Assembly (NCBI RefSeq): GCF_023509015.1
Contig: NZ_CP094975.1
Coordinates: 3,465,501 to 3,529,500, forward strand
From: Pseudomonas abieticivorans
GTDB lineage: Bacteria > Pseudomonadota > Gammaproteobacteria > Pseudomonadales > Pseudomonadaceae
Reading direction: 5' to 3'
Length of the DNA stretch: 64,000 nucleotides
Shown: positions 1-12,836 of the stretch, in pieces
Layout: each line of letters opens with the position of its first letter
How positions within the stretch are numbered: the stretch's first letter is position 1
Translations under genes and position numbers: made by a program
Notes under the pieces: model-generated
Seen by the model: only the letters and a program-made list of their open reading frames with translations
What the model was told of the DNA's origin: nothing
Database searches by the model: none

Positions 1-834
1 CTCCTGACTGTGGACGGGGGCGTAGTACGCCCGCGTGACATCGTTCATGGCGGCGCGATCCTCGAACTGAACGCTGAACAGGAAGCCCAGGGCGAGTGGG
101 TTGCCCAGGACATCGAACTGGACATCGTCTACGAAGACGACCAGATCCTTGTCATCAACAAGCCGTCCGGCCTGGTGGTCCACCCGGCCGTCGGGCATGC
201 CGATGGCACCTTGCTCAACGCCTTGCTGCACCACGTGCCGGACATTATCAATGTGCCGCGCGCGGGTATCGTGCATCGCCTGGACAAGGACACCACCGGT
301 CTGATGGTGGTCGCCAAGACCATTCAGGCTCAGACTCAACTGGTTACGCAGCTACAAAATCGTACCGTTAGTCGGATTTATGAATGTATCGTCATTGGTG
401 TGGTGACGGCCGGGGGCAAAATCAACGCCCCGATCGGTCGCCATGGCCAGCAGCGCCAGCGCATGGCGGTGATGGAAGGTGGCAAACCTGCCGTCAGCCA
501 CTATCGCGTGCTGGAGCGTTTCCGTTCCCACACGCACGTGCGGGTCAAGCTGGAAACCGGGCGTACCCACCAGATCCGCGTGCACATGTCGCACATCAAC
601 TTCCCGTTGGTGGGTGACCCGGCCTACGGCGGTCGCTTCCGCATTCCGCCGGCAGCCAACCCGACCATGGTCGAGGCGCTCAAGACCTTCCCGCGCCAGG
701 CCCTGCATGCACGCTTCCTGGAACTGACCCACCCGACCACGGGTGTGCGCATGAACTGGGAATCGCCGCTGCCCGACGACCTGGTCTGGCTGCTGACCCT
801 GCTCAAGCAGGATCGCGAGGCGTTTGTCGGGTGA
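1..834 (+). CDS. rluD: 23S rRNA pseudouridine synthase RluD (5' end outside window)
   Basis: The reading frame is open from base 1, so the N-terminal S4 RNA-binding domain is only partly present. The remainder is the RluA/RluD catalytic domain, which makes pseudouridine in helix 69 of 23S rRNA (positions 1911, 1915 and 1917 in E. coli). The signature GIVHRLDKDTTGLMVVAKT, with the catalytic aspartate, is intact, as is the later GRTHQIRVHM segment. The gene ends at TGA 832-834, which overlaps the GTG start of pgeF by four bases, so the two are probably translationally coupled. RluD followed by PgeF and ClpB is the normal Pseudomonas order. RluD is preferred over the paralogue RluC because of this context. 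Confidence 0.93.
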   Translation, partial: LLTVDGGVVRPRDIVHGGAILELNAEQEAQGEWVAQDIELDIVYEDDQILVINKPSGLVVHPAVGHADGTLLNALLHHVPDIINVPRAGIVHRLDKDTTGLMVVAKTIQAQTQLVTQLQNRTVSRIYECIVIGVVTAGGKINAPIGRHGQQRQRMAVMEGGKPAVSHYRVLERFRSHTHVRVKLETGRTHQIRVHMSHINFPLVGDPAYGGRFRIPPAANPTMVEALKTFPRQALHARFLELTHPTTGVRMNWESPLPDDLVWLLTLLKQDREAFVG

Positions 835-1565
835 ATGACTTCACGCACAGCCTGTTGACCCCGGATTGGCCTGCGCCAGCCTGGGTCAAGGCCTGCGTGA
901 CCACCCGCGCAGGCGGCGTCAGCCTGGCGCCGTTCGAATCCTTGAATCTGGGCGATCACGTGGGCGATGCGCCTGCCGCGGTCGCCGAGAATCGCCGGCG
1001 GCTTAGCGATCATTTCGGCATAAAGCCTGCCTGGTTGAGCCAGGTTCATGGCGTTGCCGTGGCCCACGCCAACCCCGATGAAATCGCCGAGGCCGACGCC
1101 AGTTGGACCGCAACGCCGGGCATTGCCTGCACGGTGATGACCGCTGATTGCCTGCCAGCACTGTTTTGCGACCGTGCCGGCACCCGCGTCGCGGCGGCCC
1201 ATGCCGGCTGGCGCGGGTTGGCAGCGGGAGTGCTGGAAGCTGCGGCCGATAGCTTGCAGGTGCCGGGTGAAGACATCCTGGTGTGGTTGGGCCCGGCCAT
1301 TGGCGCGCAAGCGTTCGAGGTGGGCGCCGAGGTGCGCGAGGCGTTTATCGCCACGCATCCGCAAAGCGATCAAGCCTTTGTGCCGGGTGCCCAGCCTGGC
1401 AAGTTCATTGCCGACATCTATGCCCTGGCGCGCCTGCGCCTGGCAGCCCACGGCATTGAAGCGGTGTATGGCGGTGGTTTTTGCACCGTGAGCGACTCGC
1501 GCTTCTACTCTTACCGTCGTGGTGCGCGTACCGGGCGGTTTGCCTCGTTGGTGTGGCTGGAATAG
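831..1565 (+). CDS. pgeF: PgeF/YfiH family protein (peptidoglycan editing factor, DUF152)
   Basis: A 244-aa protein of the YfiH/DUF152 family. Members have been described as multicopper polyphenol oxidase/laccase-like, as purine nucleoside phosphorylases, and in E. coli as the factor that prevents L-Ser misincorporation into peptidoglycan. The usual metal-ligand motifs are visible: SQVHGVAV, MTADCLPALFC and AAAHAGWRGL. The start is GTG at 831, overlapping the rluD stop (GTGA). Full length for the family. There is a 130-bp gap before clpB that holds the heat-shock-type promoter. The true in vivo substrate cannot be deduced from sequence. Confidence 0.9.
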   Translation: MNDFTHSLLTPDWPAPAWVKACVTTRAGGVSLAPFESLNLGDHVGDAPAAVAENRRRLSDHFGIKPAWLSQVHGVAVAHANPDEIAEADASWTATPGIACTVMTADCLPALFCDRAGTRVAAAHAGWRGLAAGVLEAAADSLQVPGEDILVWLGPAIGAQAFEVGAEVREAFIATHPQSDQAFVPGAQPGKFIADIYALARLRLAAHGIEAVYGGGFCTVSDSRFYSYRRGARTGRFASLVWLE

Positions 1566-1595
1566 CCCACAGGGTAGGGCAATACATCCGCTAAG

Positions 1596-1623
1596 CTTGA
1601 ATCCTGCGCAATCGTCCGCATCT
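1596..1623 (+). promoter_or_regulatory. Candidate sigma-32 (heat-shock) promoter of clpB
   Basis: CTTGAA at 1596-1601 is followed after 14 bases by CCGCATCT at 1616-1623, close to the RpoH consensus CTTGAA-N13-15-CCCCATNT. It lies 72 bp upstream of the clpB ATG, which has a good AGGAAGG ribosome site. RpoH control of clpB is established in gammaproteobacteria; its use here is inferred. Confidence 0.65.
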
Positions 1624-1695
1624 ATAGCGGTATCTCGGCAGGTTTTCTTTACAGGTGTGTTCATTGCTCCGGCCTGCCCATCAGGAAGGTGACTT

Positions 1696-4261
<2,566 letters not shown>

Positions 4262-4451
4262 GCAAAAGGCCAGGCCTGGGGCGCAAACCCCCGGCCTGCG
4301 CCGGTTTCGAAAATGCCATGAGATTTTTCTTTGCATTTTCAATTCGTTGCTAGTAAAGTGCGCCCCGCTGTAAGTCGCCACGCAGATCACCACGCTTCAC
4401 CGGGGATCTGAAAAAAGTTGAAAATTCAGTGTGTTGAATGAAACTTAGGGG

Positions 4452-4479
4452 TTGACAAGGGTTTTGAAAATTGTAGAAT
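4452..4479 (+). promoter_or_regulatory. Sigma-70 promoter of the tRNA cluster
   Basis: TTGACA at 4452-4457 and TAGAAT at 4474-4479 are 16 bases apart, followed by a GC-rich discriminator (GCGCGCC) typical of stringently controlled stable-RNA promoters. It is the only strong promoter-like element in the 317-bp gene-free stretch 4262-4578. Otherwise that stretch shows only an imperfect GC-rich hairpin without a T-run just after clpB. Confidence 0.75.
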
Positions 4480-4578
4480 AGCGCGCCTCAGAGGCACTAA
4501 CGCAGCGATGCGGGAAAGCCGAAGAGTTCAAGGCGGTAGCGATACAATCTTGAAACTTGCAGTACTGAAATTGATAGT

Positions 4579-4654
4579 TCCGTGATAGCTCAGTCGGTAG
4601 AGCAAATGACTGTTAATCATTGGGTCCCAGGTTCGAGTCCTGGTCACGGAGCCA
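4579..4654 (+). tRNA. tRNA-Asn (GTT)
   Basis: 76-nt cloverleaf with encoded CCA. The acceptor stem TCCGTGA pairs with TCACGGA, and the anticodon loop CTGTTAA gives GTT. First gene of the four-tRNA cluster, about 100 bp downstream of the promoter. Confidence 0.96.
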
Positions 4655-4664
4655 AATTTCATAT

Positions 4665-4741
4665 CGGGGTATAGCGCAGTCCGGTAGCGCGCCTGCTTTG
4701 GGAGCAGGATGTCAGGAGTTCGAATCCCCTTACCCCGACCA
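4665..4741 (+). tRNA. tRNA-Pro (TGG), copy 1
   Basis: 77-nt tRNA with encoded CCA. The acceptor CGGGGTA pairs with TACCCCG, and the anticodon loop TTTGGGA gives TGG. It is identical base for base to the copy at 4918-4994. Confidence 0.96.
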
Positions 4742-4746
4742 TTTTT

Positions 4747-4822
4747 GGGTCGTTAGCTCAGTTGGTAGAGCAGTTGGCTTTTAACCAATTGGTCGTAGGT
4801 TCGAATCCCACACGACCCACCA
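4747..4822 (+). tRNA. tRNA-Lys (TTT)
   Basis: 76-nt tRNA with encoded CCA. The acceptor GGGTCGT pairs with ACGACCC, and the anticodon loop CTTTTAA gives TTT. It follows tRNA-Pro by five bases and is clearly cotranscribed. Confidence 0.96.
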
Positions 4823-4890
4823 TTTTTGATTCGGTACGCCGGGTCAGATCTTAAAAGCCCTGACGTGTAACAGCGTCAGGCAGCGAAAAA

Positions 4891-4913
4891 GGCGCCTTAT
4901 GGGTGCCTTTTTT
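4891..4913 (+). terminator. Rho-independent terminator inside the tRNA cluster
   Basis: GGCGCC-TTATG-GGTGCC stem (one G-U pair) followed by six T. An additional T-less hairpin (CCTGACG/CGTCAGG, 4859-4880) lies between tRNA-Lys and this element. The terminator ends only four bases before the second tRNA-Pro. Confidence 0.7.
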
Positions 4914-4917
4914 GTAC

Positions 4918-4994
4918 CGGGGTATAGCGCAGTCCGGTAGCGCGCCTGCTTTGGGAGCAGGATGTCAGGAGTTCGAATCCCCTTACCCCGACCA
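4918..4994 (+). tRNA. tRNA-Pro (TGG), copy 2
   Basis: Exact duplicate of the tRNA-Pro at 4665-4741, but placed immediately downstream of a terminator. It must rely on read-through or on a promoter I cannot clearly identify in 4823-4917. A second terminator follows it. Confidence 0.95.
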
Positions 4995-5007
4995 TATTCA
5001 GAAAAAA

Positions 5008-5036
5008 AGGCGACCTGCGAAGGGCGCCTTTTTTTT
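5008..5036 (+). terminator. Rho-independent terminator after the tRNA cluster
   Basis: Stem AGGCG-a-CCT, GCGA tetraloop, AGG-g-CGCCT, followed by a run of eight T. It ends the stable-RNA transcript before the palindromic repeat and the convergent regulator gene. Confidence 0.8.
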
Positions 5037-5057
5037 CGTCTGTGTTTTTGTAGGGCA

Positions 5058-5111
5058 TTCGCGGATAAATCCGCTCCTACAGGGGGCTGTAGGAGCGGAT
5101 TTATCCGCGAA
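5058..5111. repeat. REPIN-like palindromic doublet 1
   Basis: Two inverted copies of the extragenic palindrome TTCGCGGATAAATCCGCTCC, separated by a short spacer (TACAGGGGGCTGTA). The same unit recurs near 10150, 15700, 19350, 41100, 54030 and 62230. It lies between convergent transcripts. Confidence 0.85.
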
Positions 5112-5115
5112 GGGT

Positions 5116-5850
5116 TCAGCTATCCCTTTGAGCGCCATTCACCGCCATCCGGCTGCCCAGCCGATACCGCGACGATGGGTGCACCAACCGTACATACGTC
5201 ACCACCTTCCCGCTGTTCCAAGTGCGCCGCAGCAACACCAGGCACGCTTCGGTCACGTCGATCTGCAGATGCCGCGCCTCATCGCTAGTGGGGTGGTCGG
5301 CTTCGACGATATGTTCCATCTCGCTGGGCCGCAGTACCTGCAGCAGGTAGCGCGCCGGTTGCAGTTGCTCGCCAAAGGCTTGCTGGGCAAATTCGGGCAC
5401 CAGTTCGGGGTTCACGTAGCGGTCTTCCAACTGCACCGGCACGCCTTCTTCCAGGTGCACGCACAGCAGGTGGAATACCGAAGCGCCGGTGGGTAGCGAC
5501 AGCGCGGCCGCGACCGCCATGCTCGCTGACTCGCGGCCCAGGTGCAGCACCTGGCATTGGTAGCGGTGGCCGCGGGCGATGATTTCGTCGGCGATGTTGG
5601 TGATGCGCAGCAGGTTGGACTGCGGCTTGCTCTCGGCGACAAAGGTGCCGACCCCGGAGATACGCAGCAGGTGGCCTTCTTCGGTCAGTTCACGCAAGGC
5701 GCGGTTGACCGTCATGCGCGACATGCCCAGCTCTTGCACCAGGCGGTTCTCCGAGGGGATCAGGTCGCCGGGCTTCCAATCGCCTGCGCGCAGTTTGCCT
5801 TGCACGTAATCCTTGGCGCGCTGGTACAGGGCTTGCGGTGGGTTTTTCAT
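5116..5850 (-). CDS. GntR-family repressor with UTRA domain, HutC-like
   Basis: 244 aa. An N-terminal GntR winged helix (residues about 5-75, including SRMTVNRALREL) is followed by a UTRA ligand domain, the architecture of the histidine-utilisation repressor HutC, whose known inducer is urocanate. It is the last gene of the minus-strand cluster. Its ATG overlaps the stop of the HisC-like gene by one base (TGATG). The HutC operator core in Pseudomonas, as I recall it, is TGTA-N2-TACA. Three matching or near-matching palindromes occur in this cluster (14413, 14667, 10238), so I infer that this protein is the local repressor. It could be the genome's only hutC or a paralogue; the main hut operon is not in the window. 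Confidence 0.85.
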   Translation of the reverse strand: MKNPPQALYQRAKDYVQGKLRAGDWKPGDLIPSENRLVQELGMSRMTVNRALRELTEEGHLLRISGVGTFVAESKPQSNLLRITNIADEIIARGHRYQCQVLHLGRESASMAVAAALSLPTGASVFHLLCVHLEEGVPVQLEDRYVNPELVPEFAQQAFGEQLQPARYLLQVLRPSEMEHIVEADHPTSDEARHLQIDVTEACLVLLRRTWNSGKVVTYVRLVHPSSRYRLGSRMAVNGAQRDS

Positions 5851-7004
5851 CAGCCGGAGGTCCGCTTGTGTTCAGTGGCCAGCACCTTGGCCAATGCCGC
5901 CAGGAACAGGTCGTTGTCTTCGACGCTGCCAATCGACACGCGCAGGTACCGGGTGTAACGGGCTTCACGCCAAGGCTTGACGATCACGCCCTCGGCCAGC
6001 AGCGCGAGGTTCAGCGCCTCGGCCTCGAACGGGGTGGCAAAGTACAGGAAATTGGCGTGGGAGGGAACGGCGTGAACCTCCAACTGAGCCAATGCCTGGG
6101 CCATGCGCGTGCGTTCGCTGGCGACATGGGCCAAGCCCCGGTTCAGGTGCGCTTCGTCGGCCAAGGCGGCCAAGGCTGCGGCCTGGGCCACGCGGTTGAT
6201 ATTGAAGGGTGTGCGCAGGCGGTCGATCAAGTCGGCCAGCAGCGGGTCGCTGACGATGCCATAGCCGATGCGCAGGCCGGCCAGGGCGTAGGCCTTGGAA
6301 AAGGTGCGCAATAGCACGAAGGGCTTGCCGCTTGCCTGGATGATGCCCAGGCAGTCTGGGTAGTCGGCTTCGTGTTGGGCGTATTCGTAATAGGCTTCGT
6401 CAAACACCAACAGGCAGTCGGCCGGCAGGGCCGCCAGCAATTGGCCCAGCTCGGCGGCATTGAGGGTGGTGCCCACCGGGTTGGAGGGGCACGAGAACAT
6501 CAGCAGGCGAGTCTTGCTGCTCAACGCAGCGAGCATTGCCGGCACATCGAAACTGCCATCGGCGCGCATCGGCACGCCGATCACCTGGGCGCCGGCGGCG
6601 ATCGGGTAGATAAAATGCAGGCCAAAAGACGGCACCACCGTGACCACTTCGTCACCGTGGTCCAAAAACACCCGGCTGATGATACTGAGCAAGTCTTCCG
6701 AGCCGTTGCCGAACACCAAATGATCGGTGGGCACTTGGAGTTTTTTCGCCAGCGCCTGGCGCAGCAAGCCACAGTTTGCATCAGGATAGAGCGCCACCTG
6801 GGCGCAGGCCTGGGCCATCGCCGTGCTGACCGCCGGCGCCGGGCCCAGCGGGTTCTCGTTGCTGCCCAGCTTGGCGACGCGCTGCAAGCCATAGCGCTCG
6901 CGCACGGTTTCGGCAGAAAGGCCGGCGTTGTAGCTCGCCAATTGGCGGACTTGCGGCCGGGCCAGGCGCTGCAGGTCGGGGTTGTGGGTGTCCAGGCGGC
7001 TCAT
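5850..7004 (-). CDS. HisC-like PLP aminotransferase (histidinol-phosphate aminotransferase family)
   Basis: 384-aa fold-type I aminotransferase. The PLP lysine is K237 in [16 protein letters not shown], and FDEAYYEY supplies the aspartate that contacts the pyridine nitrogen. Family members act on histidinol phosphate and often on imidazolepyruvate/histidine or aromatic amino acids. It is not next to any his biosynthesis gene. It sits between an ABC importer ATPase (ATGA overlap) and a HutC-like repressor, in an operon that also encodes a histidine ammonia-lyase and two hydroxyacid dehydrogenases. I infer interconversion of imidazolepyruvate and L-histidine in catabolism. An aromatic-amino-acid role is the main alternative. 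Confidence 0.82.
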   Translation of the reverse strand: MSRLDTHNPDLQRLARPQVRQLASYNAGLSAETVRERYGLQRVAKLGSNENPLGPAPAVSTAMAQACAQVALYPDANCGLLRQALAKKLQVPTDHLVFGNGSEDLLSIISRVFLDHGDEVVTVVPSFGLHFIYPIAAGAQVIGVPMRADGSFDVPAMLAALSSKTRLLMFSCPSNPVGTTLNAAELGQLLAALPADCLLVFDEAYYEYAQHEADYPDCLGIIQASGKPFVLLRTFSKAYALAGLRIGYGIVSDPLLADLIDRLRTPFNINRVAQAAALAALADEAHLNRGLAHVASERTRMAQALAQLEVHAVPSHANFLYFATPFEAEALNLALLAEGVIVKPWREARYTRYLRVSIGSVEDNDLFLAALAKVLATEHKRTSG

Positions 7005-7828
7005 AGTTCGACGCTCTCTTTGCTGTCTTGCCAGAAGGCATTGCGGTCCAGGTAGTTCTGCAAAAACTGCTTGAGGCGCGGATGCTCGGCGTTGTGGAAA
7101 ATCTGCTGTGGCGTGCCCTTGGCCACCACTTCGCCCTGGTCGAGGAATACCACGGAGTCGGCCACTTGGGCGGCAAAGCCCATCTCGTGGGTGACCACCA
7201 CCATGGTCATGCCCTCGCGGGCCAAGGTCTTCATCACCTGCAGCACTTCGCCGACCAACTCTGGGTCAAGGGCCGAGGTGGGTTCGTCGAACAGCATGAT
7301 GTGCGGCTCCATGGCCAACGCCCGGGCGATGGCCACCCGTTGCTGCTGGCCGCCGGACAGTTGCGCAGGGTAAGCGTCGGCCTTGTGCGCCAGGCCCACC
7401 TTGTCGAGCATCGCCAGGGCGCGTTTGCGGGCTTCGCTGCTGCCCAGCTTACGCACCCGCAGCAGCGCTTCGCTGACATTGCCGATGGCGGTCATGTGCG
7501 GCCACAGGTTGAACTGCTGGAACACCATGCCGACGTTCTGCCGCACCTGGTTGATGCTGGCCTGGGGCGCGCGTTTGCGGCCCTTGCCGGTGTCAGGCAG
7601 CCAACCGAGCAGTTGGCCTTCGATCAGCACCTGGCCTTCATCGTATTCCTCCAGGAACGCCATGCTGCGCAACAGGGTACTTTTGCCCGAGCCCGAGGGG
7701 CCGATCAGGCATACCACCTCGGAGTGGCTGACGGTCAGGTCAATGCCCTTGAGCACGCGGTTGGGCCCAAAGCTTTTGCCCACCTGGTGCAGGCTGAGCA
7801 TGGTTTCGCGGCTGCTGTTCGTTTTCAT
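7001..7828 (-). CDS. Polar amino acid ABC transporter ATP-binding protein (HisP/GlnQ-like)
   Basis: 275 aa. It has Walker [10 protein letters not shown], signature [15 protein letters not shown], Walker [13 protein letters not shown] and the switch histidine in VVTHEMGF. This is the PAAT family that powers uptake of histidine, glutamine, arginine and similar solutes. The start chosen is ATG at 7828, preceded by AGAGGT; the frame is open further upstream but there overlaps the permease gene. The stop overlaps the HisC-like start (ATGA), and the permease upstream overlaps in the same way, so the genes form one coupled operon. Substrate is inferred from context to be histidine-like or imidazolelactate. 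Confidence 0.92.
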   Translation of the reverse strand: MKTNSSRETMLSLHQVGKSFGPNRVLKGIDLTVSHSEVVCLIGPSGSGKSTLLRSMAFLEEYDEGQVLIEGQLLGWLPDTGKGRKRAPQASINQVRQNVGMVFQQFNLWPHMTAIGNVSEALLRVRKLGSSEARKRALAMLDKVGLAHKADAYPAQLSGGQQQRVAIARALAMEPHIMLFDEPTSALDPELVGEVLQVMKTLAREGMTMVVVTHEMGFAAQVADSVVFLDQGEVVAKGTPQQIFHNAEHPRLKQFLQNYLDRNAFWQDSKESVEL

Positions 7829-8496
7829 CGGGTACCTCTTTGCATGAATCGGCCAACACGGGTTTCCAGCAACATGCCCACGCGCGAGCAGGCTTCCACC
7901 AGCAACAGATAGCCGATGCACAGCACCAGCAGGGTTTCGACAAAGGCAAAAGTCTGCGAGCCGATACCAGTCAGCACCAGGGTCAGTTCCGGGATGGTGA
8001 TAATCGACAGCACGGCGGTTTCTTTGCACAGGATGGTCACCAGGTTGACCAGCGCCGGCAAAATGATCACCAGCATTTGTGGCACCTGGATGCGGAAAAT
8101 GCATTGCCAACGGCTGATGCCCAGGCAGTCGGCGGCCTCCAGTTGGCCGCGGTTGATTGACTCGAAACCGGTGCGCAAGATTTCCGCGAAATACACGCTG
8201 CCGTACACCGCCAAGCCCAGAACACCGGCGGGCACGGGGTCCAGTTCCAGGCCGAACGACGGCCCGCCGTAGTAGATCAGGAACAGTTGCACCAGGAACG
8301 GTGTGCTGCGGATGACCTCGATAAATACCCGCAGAGGCGCGCGGACAAAGGCGTTGCCGAACAACTGCGCCACGGCGATCAGCATGCCCAGCGCCAGGCC
8401 CAGTATCACGCCGCCGCTCCATGTACCGAGGGTAACGAGGAAGCCGTGGCCGATTTCGCCCAAATGATCGGTGATGACGCTGGGGTCGAAAATCAT
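7825..8496 (-). CDS. Polar amino acid ABC transporter permease (HisM-like)
   Basis: 223-aa inner-membrane permease with several hydrophobic segments and the PAAT inner-membrane permease motif around [12 protein letters not shown], which docks onto the ATPase. The start ATG 8496 is chosen for its AAGGAG ribosome site and for the ATGA overlap with the preceding permease. It pairs with the permease at 8493-9152 as the second half of the heterodimeric channel. Confidence 0.9.
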   Translation of the reverse strand: MIFDPSVITDHLGEIGHGFLVTLGTWSGGVILGLALGMLIAVAQLFGNAFVRAPLRVFIEVIRSTPFLVQLFLIYYGGPSFGLELDPVPAGVLGLAVYGSVYFAEILRTGFESINRGQLEAADCLGISRWQCIFRIQVPQMLVIILPALVNLVTILCKETAVLSIITIPELTLVLTGIGSQTFAFVETLLVLCIGYLLLVEACSRVGMLLETRVGRFMQRGTR

Positions 8497-9152
8497 GCGC
8501 CAGACTCCTTCATGTGCCGCTCCAGCCAACCACCGCAGGCGGCCAGGGGCATGTTGATCAGGCAATAGAAGGCCGCCAGCATCAGGTAGTCCTGCACGAA
8601 CATGTAGTCGCTGGCGGCGATGTTTTGCGCGGTGCGGGTCAGGTCGGCCAGGCCCACCACCGACACCAGCGATGAGGCCTTGATCAGCAGGATCATTTCA
8701 TTCACCAGCGCAGGCAGTGTGAGGCGCACCGCCTGGGGCACGCGAATGCGCACCAGCATCTGCCCGGCGCTCAGGCCCAGCAGGCCGGCCGCTTCCAGTT
8801 GGCCGCCGGGGATGGCCAGAAAGCCGCCGCGCATGATTTCGGCAATGTAGGCGCCGGCGCACAGCGACAGGCTGATGACCGCCGCAGCCATGGGCGACAC
8901 GTTAGGCAGGCCGGCACGGGGCAAGAAGTAATAGATGAACAGCAACTGCACCAACAGCGGAATGCCGCGGAACACGAAGATGTAGGCGCCACCGATGCGG
9001 CGCAGAGCGGGTACTGGCGACAGGCGCAACGCACCCACGCCTACGCCGATGAAGAAGCCGATGAACAAGGCCGCCACCGATACCTCAAAGGTGATCAGCA
9101 GCGCGTTGAGCAATAGGGGGAGGTTCTGTAGCAGCAGGGGCCAATCGAACAT
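8493..9152 (-). CDS. Polar amino acid ABC transporter permease (HisQ-like)
   Basis: 219-aa membrane permease. The conserved loop [16 protein letters not shown] and the [14 protein letters not shown] segment place it in the HisMQ family. The start ATG 9152 is preceded by GGAG. It follows the binding-protein gene by about 85 bp and overlaps the next permease. The first codons encode a hydrophobic N-terminus without a cleavable signal, as expected. Confidence 0.9.
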   Translation of the reverse strand: MFDWPLLLQNLPLLLNALLITFEVSVAALFIGFFIGVGVGALRLSPVPALRRIGGAYIFVFRGIPLLVQLLFIYYFLPRAGLPNVSPMAAAVISLSLCAGAYIAEIMRGGFLAIPGGQLEAAGLLGLSAGQMLVRIRVPQAVRLTLPALVNEMILLIKASSLVSVVGLADLTRTAQNIAASDYMFVQDYLMLAAFYCLINMPLAACGGWLERHMKESGA

Positions 9153-9236
9153 CGTGGCGACTCCAGCGTGGAAAACGGTGGTGACGGGATCGCACGCGGC
9201 AGCCGGCCTGTGAGGGCCGACCACCGGGGCGGCGGG

Positions 9237-10073
9237 TTACCAGGTGGGCGTGAAGTCCGCCTTGGGAACATCCATTTGCGCGCCTAGCCATTTTTTCTGC
9301 AGGGCGGCCAGGCGACCGTCGTCGTGCATTTTCAGCAGGGCGGCGTCCAGGGCGGCAATCAGGCTGTCGGCGTCGGCATCCTTGCGGCCCAGGAAGGCGA
9401 AGTAGGATTTCTTGCCAAAGGGCGGCATCACCACTTTGTACAGGTTGCTGCGCTGGGCGGCGACGTAGGACACGTTGGGCAGCGAGTTGGCCACGGCGAC
9501 GATGCGCTTGGCCGCCAGGTCCGCATAGGCCTGGTTATTGTCGACGTACTCGCGGATGGTCACCTCCTTGGGCAGGGTCTTGGCGAAGGCCTTCAGCTCT
9601 TCGAGCTGGGCCGAGCCCTTGCCGGCACCCACGGTCTTGCCGGAAATATCTTCAGGCTTGGTGATGCTGTCATCCTTGGCGCCGACCATCAGCGCCACGG
9701 TGGCCTCGGCGATCGGCAGCATAAAGTGGTAACGCTCCTTGCGCGCCTGGGTGACGATGATCGGCCCGGCCACCACGTCGAATTTCTTCGCTTCAAGCCC
9801 CGGCAGCACGCTCGGCCATGGCAGGTCTAGGAAGTGCACTTTCACCCCCAGTTCCTTGCCAAGCTCGGCGAACAGTTCGGCGTTCATGCCGGTCTGCTTG
9901 CCGTTTTCCAGGAAATCGAAAGGCGCGAACTGCAGTTCGGTGCCCACCTCCAGCACGCCGGCTTTTTTTACATCGGCCAGTTGGTCGGCATGGGCGGCGA
10001 CCGCACCCGTGCCCAATGTCAGGGCCAGGCACAGGCTAACGAGTGTCTTGCTGAACTGAAAATCGAGTTGCAT
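9237..10073 (-). CDS. Periplasmic amino-acid-type solute-binding protein
   Basis: 278 aa, SBP family 3 (HisJ/ArtJ-like). It has an N-terminal signal peptide ending in AVAAHA and then the mature SBP_bac_3 domain, with LEVGTELQFAPFDF at its start and the GKTVGAGKGSAQ hinge segment. The start ATG 10073 has an AAGGAG site; earlier in-frame ATGs would weaken the signal sequence. It is the first gene of the transport segment and probably has its own promoter, since a palindromic operator and a sigma-54-like motif lie upstream at 10238-10273, inside the 3' end of the FAD dehydrogenase gene. Ligand unknown; a histidine analogue or 2-hydroxy acid is inferred. Confidence 0.9.
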   Translation of the reverse strand: MQLDFQFSKTLVSLCLALTLGTGAVAAHADQLADVKKAGVLEVGTELQFAPFDFLENGKQTGMNAELFAELGKELGVKVHFLDLPWPSVLPGLEAKKFDVVAGPIIVTQARKERYHFMLPIAEATVALMVGAKDDSITKPEDISGKTVGAGKGSAQLEELKAFAKTLPKEVTIREYVDNNQAYADLAAKRIVAVANSLPNVSYVAAQRSNLYKVVMPPFGKKSYFAFLGRKDADADSLIAALDAALLKMHDDGRLAALQKKWLGAQMDVPKADFTPTW

Positions 10074-10113
10074 GGAAAACTCCTTCATCAGAACCAGGGG
10101 GGATGCTGCGTCC

Positions 10114-10196
10114 CTGTAGGAGCGGTTCATCCGCGAAAGCCACGCCGTGTTACATCAGATACACCTCGGCGCGTTCTTCGCGGATGCTCCTACAGG
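10114..10196. repeat. REPIN-like palindromic doublet 2
   Basis: Inverted pair CTGTAGGAGCGGTTCATCCG and CGCGGATGCTCCTACAG around a spacer of about 40 bp, in the leader between the dehydrogenase gene and the binding-protein gene. If the transport genes are transcribed from 10258 or from hutH, this hairpin is part of the mRNA. Confidence 0.8.
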
Positions 10197-10224
10197 AAAT
10201 AGGTTGCCGATTTGACTGCTGCAG

Positions 10225-11631
<1,407 letters not shown>

Positions 11632-11654
11632 GGCGTGCACTCAAGCAATGAAAG

Positions 11655-12830
11655 TTAAAGGCGCGTGTTCAGCCAGTGGCGGTCCAGTTGGGCGAGGTTC
11701 GGTTGGCCGAGCAAGGCCAGCGCGAGCCGCAATTCCCGGGCCAGCACGTCCAGCGCATGGCCGGCGCCGGCTTGGCCGCCGACTGCCACGCCGTACAGGG
11801 TGGCGCGCCCCAGCAGCACCGCATCGGCGCCCAGGGCGCAAGCCTTGAGAATGTCGCTGCCACGGCGCACGCCGCTGTCCAGCAACAGGCTCAGCTTGCC
11901 CTGGGCCACGGCGGCGATAGCGGGCAGGCAATCGATGCTGGCCGGTGCACCGTCCAGTTGGCGACCGCCGTGGTTGCTGATCACCAGGCCATCCAGGCCC
12001 AGCGCGACGGCTTGCTCGGCGTCGGCCGGGTGCAGCACGCCCTTGAGCAACAGGCGGCCCTGCCAGCGGTCACGCAGGCGGGCCAGGGCGTCCCAATCCA
12101 GCGCGGTGTCCATCTGCGCGCCGATAAAATGCGCGGCCCCGGCGGCGGTGCGCTGTTCGGCGGGCAGGTACGGTTGCAAGTTGCCCATGCTCGGCATGCC
12201 CTTTGGCCATAACGCTTGAAGCATCCAGCGCGGGTGGGCGAGCACGTCGAACTTGTTGCGCCAGCTCAACTGGCGGGGCTGGCTGAAGTTGCGCCGGTCC
12301 CATTCGCGATTGCCCAGCACTACCGCGTCGCTGGTCAGCAGCAGGGTGCTGCAACCCACCGCCTCGGCGCGGGCCAGCAGGCTTTCCTGGACCTGGGCAC
12401 TGCGCAGGCAATACAGCTGGAACCACAGGTTCACCTCCGGCACGGCCTGCACCACCTCCTCAAGGGAGCTGGTGGACACCGTGCTCAAGGTAAACGGCAG
12501 CCCGCGTTCGGTTGCGGCGCGGGCCAAATGAATGTCGGCATCGCGATATAGCATCGCGTTGTAGCCGGTCGGGCCGATGGCCATGGGCAGCGGCAAGTCG
12601 CGACCGAACAGGGTTCGGCCGGTGTGCGTGGTGCTGCAGGGCACCAGGGTGCGCGGTGCCAGGCCGATGTCGGCGAAGCCCTGGCGGTTGCGCGCCAGGG
12701 TGTGTTCCTCTTCGGCGCCGCCCTCCAGGTACTCCCAGGCAAAGTGCGGCAGGCGCCGCCGAGCCAGGTGCGCCAACTCGGCGATGCTGTGCGCGCGGGT
12801 AAAGTCGCGGCCCGAGTGGTAGCGGCGCAT
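11655..12830 (-). CDS. FMN-dependent L-2-hydroxyacid dehydrogenase (LldD/mandelate dehydrogenase family)
   Basis: 391-aa TIM-barrel flavoenzyme. The active-site histidine lies in SNHGGRQLDGAPAS, and the FMN phosphate site is DSGVRRGSDILKA followed by ALLLGRA-like residues (DAVLLGRATLYG). The family oxidises L-lactate, mandelate, glycolate or longer 2-hydroxy acids. It starts six bases after the hutH stop, with no strong ribosome site, which suggests coupling. It is not in an lldPDE context. With the FAD enzyme encoded next, it could cover both stereoisomers of a hydroxy acid that yields a histidine keto-analogue. Confidence 0.87.
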   Translation of the reverse strand: MRRYHSGRDFTRAHSIAELAHLARRRLPHFAWEYLEGGAEEEHTLARNRQGFADIGLAPRTLVPCSTTHTGRTLFGRDLPLPMAIGPTGYNAMLYRDADIHLARAATERGLPFTLSTVSTSSLEEVVQAVPEVNLWFQLYCLRSAQVQESLLARAEAVGCSTLLLTSDAVVLGNREWDRRNFSQPRQLSWRNKFDVLAHPRWMLQALWPKGMPSMGNLQPYLPAEQRTAAGAAHFIGAQMDTALDWDALARLRDRWQGRLLLKGVLHPADAEQAVALGLDGLVISNHGGRQLDGAPASIDCLPAIAAVAQGKLSLLLDSGVRRGSDILKACALGADAVLLGRATLYGVAVGGQAGAGHALDVLARELRLALALLGQPNLAQLDRHWLNTRL

Positions 12831-12836
12831 GGCGGC

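Noticed and set aside
4262..4300. Terminator directly after clpB
   Set aside because: A GC-rich hairpin (GGCCTGGGG/CCCCCGGCC) exists but has an internal mismatch and no T-run after it.
4903..5496. 197-codon plus frame across the second tRNA-Pro and the palindrome
   Set aside because: It runs through a tRNA, a terminator and a repeat, then antisense to the HutC-like gene; not a gene.
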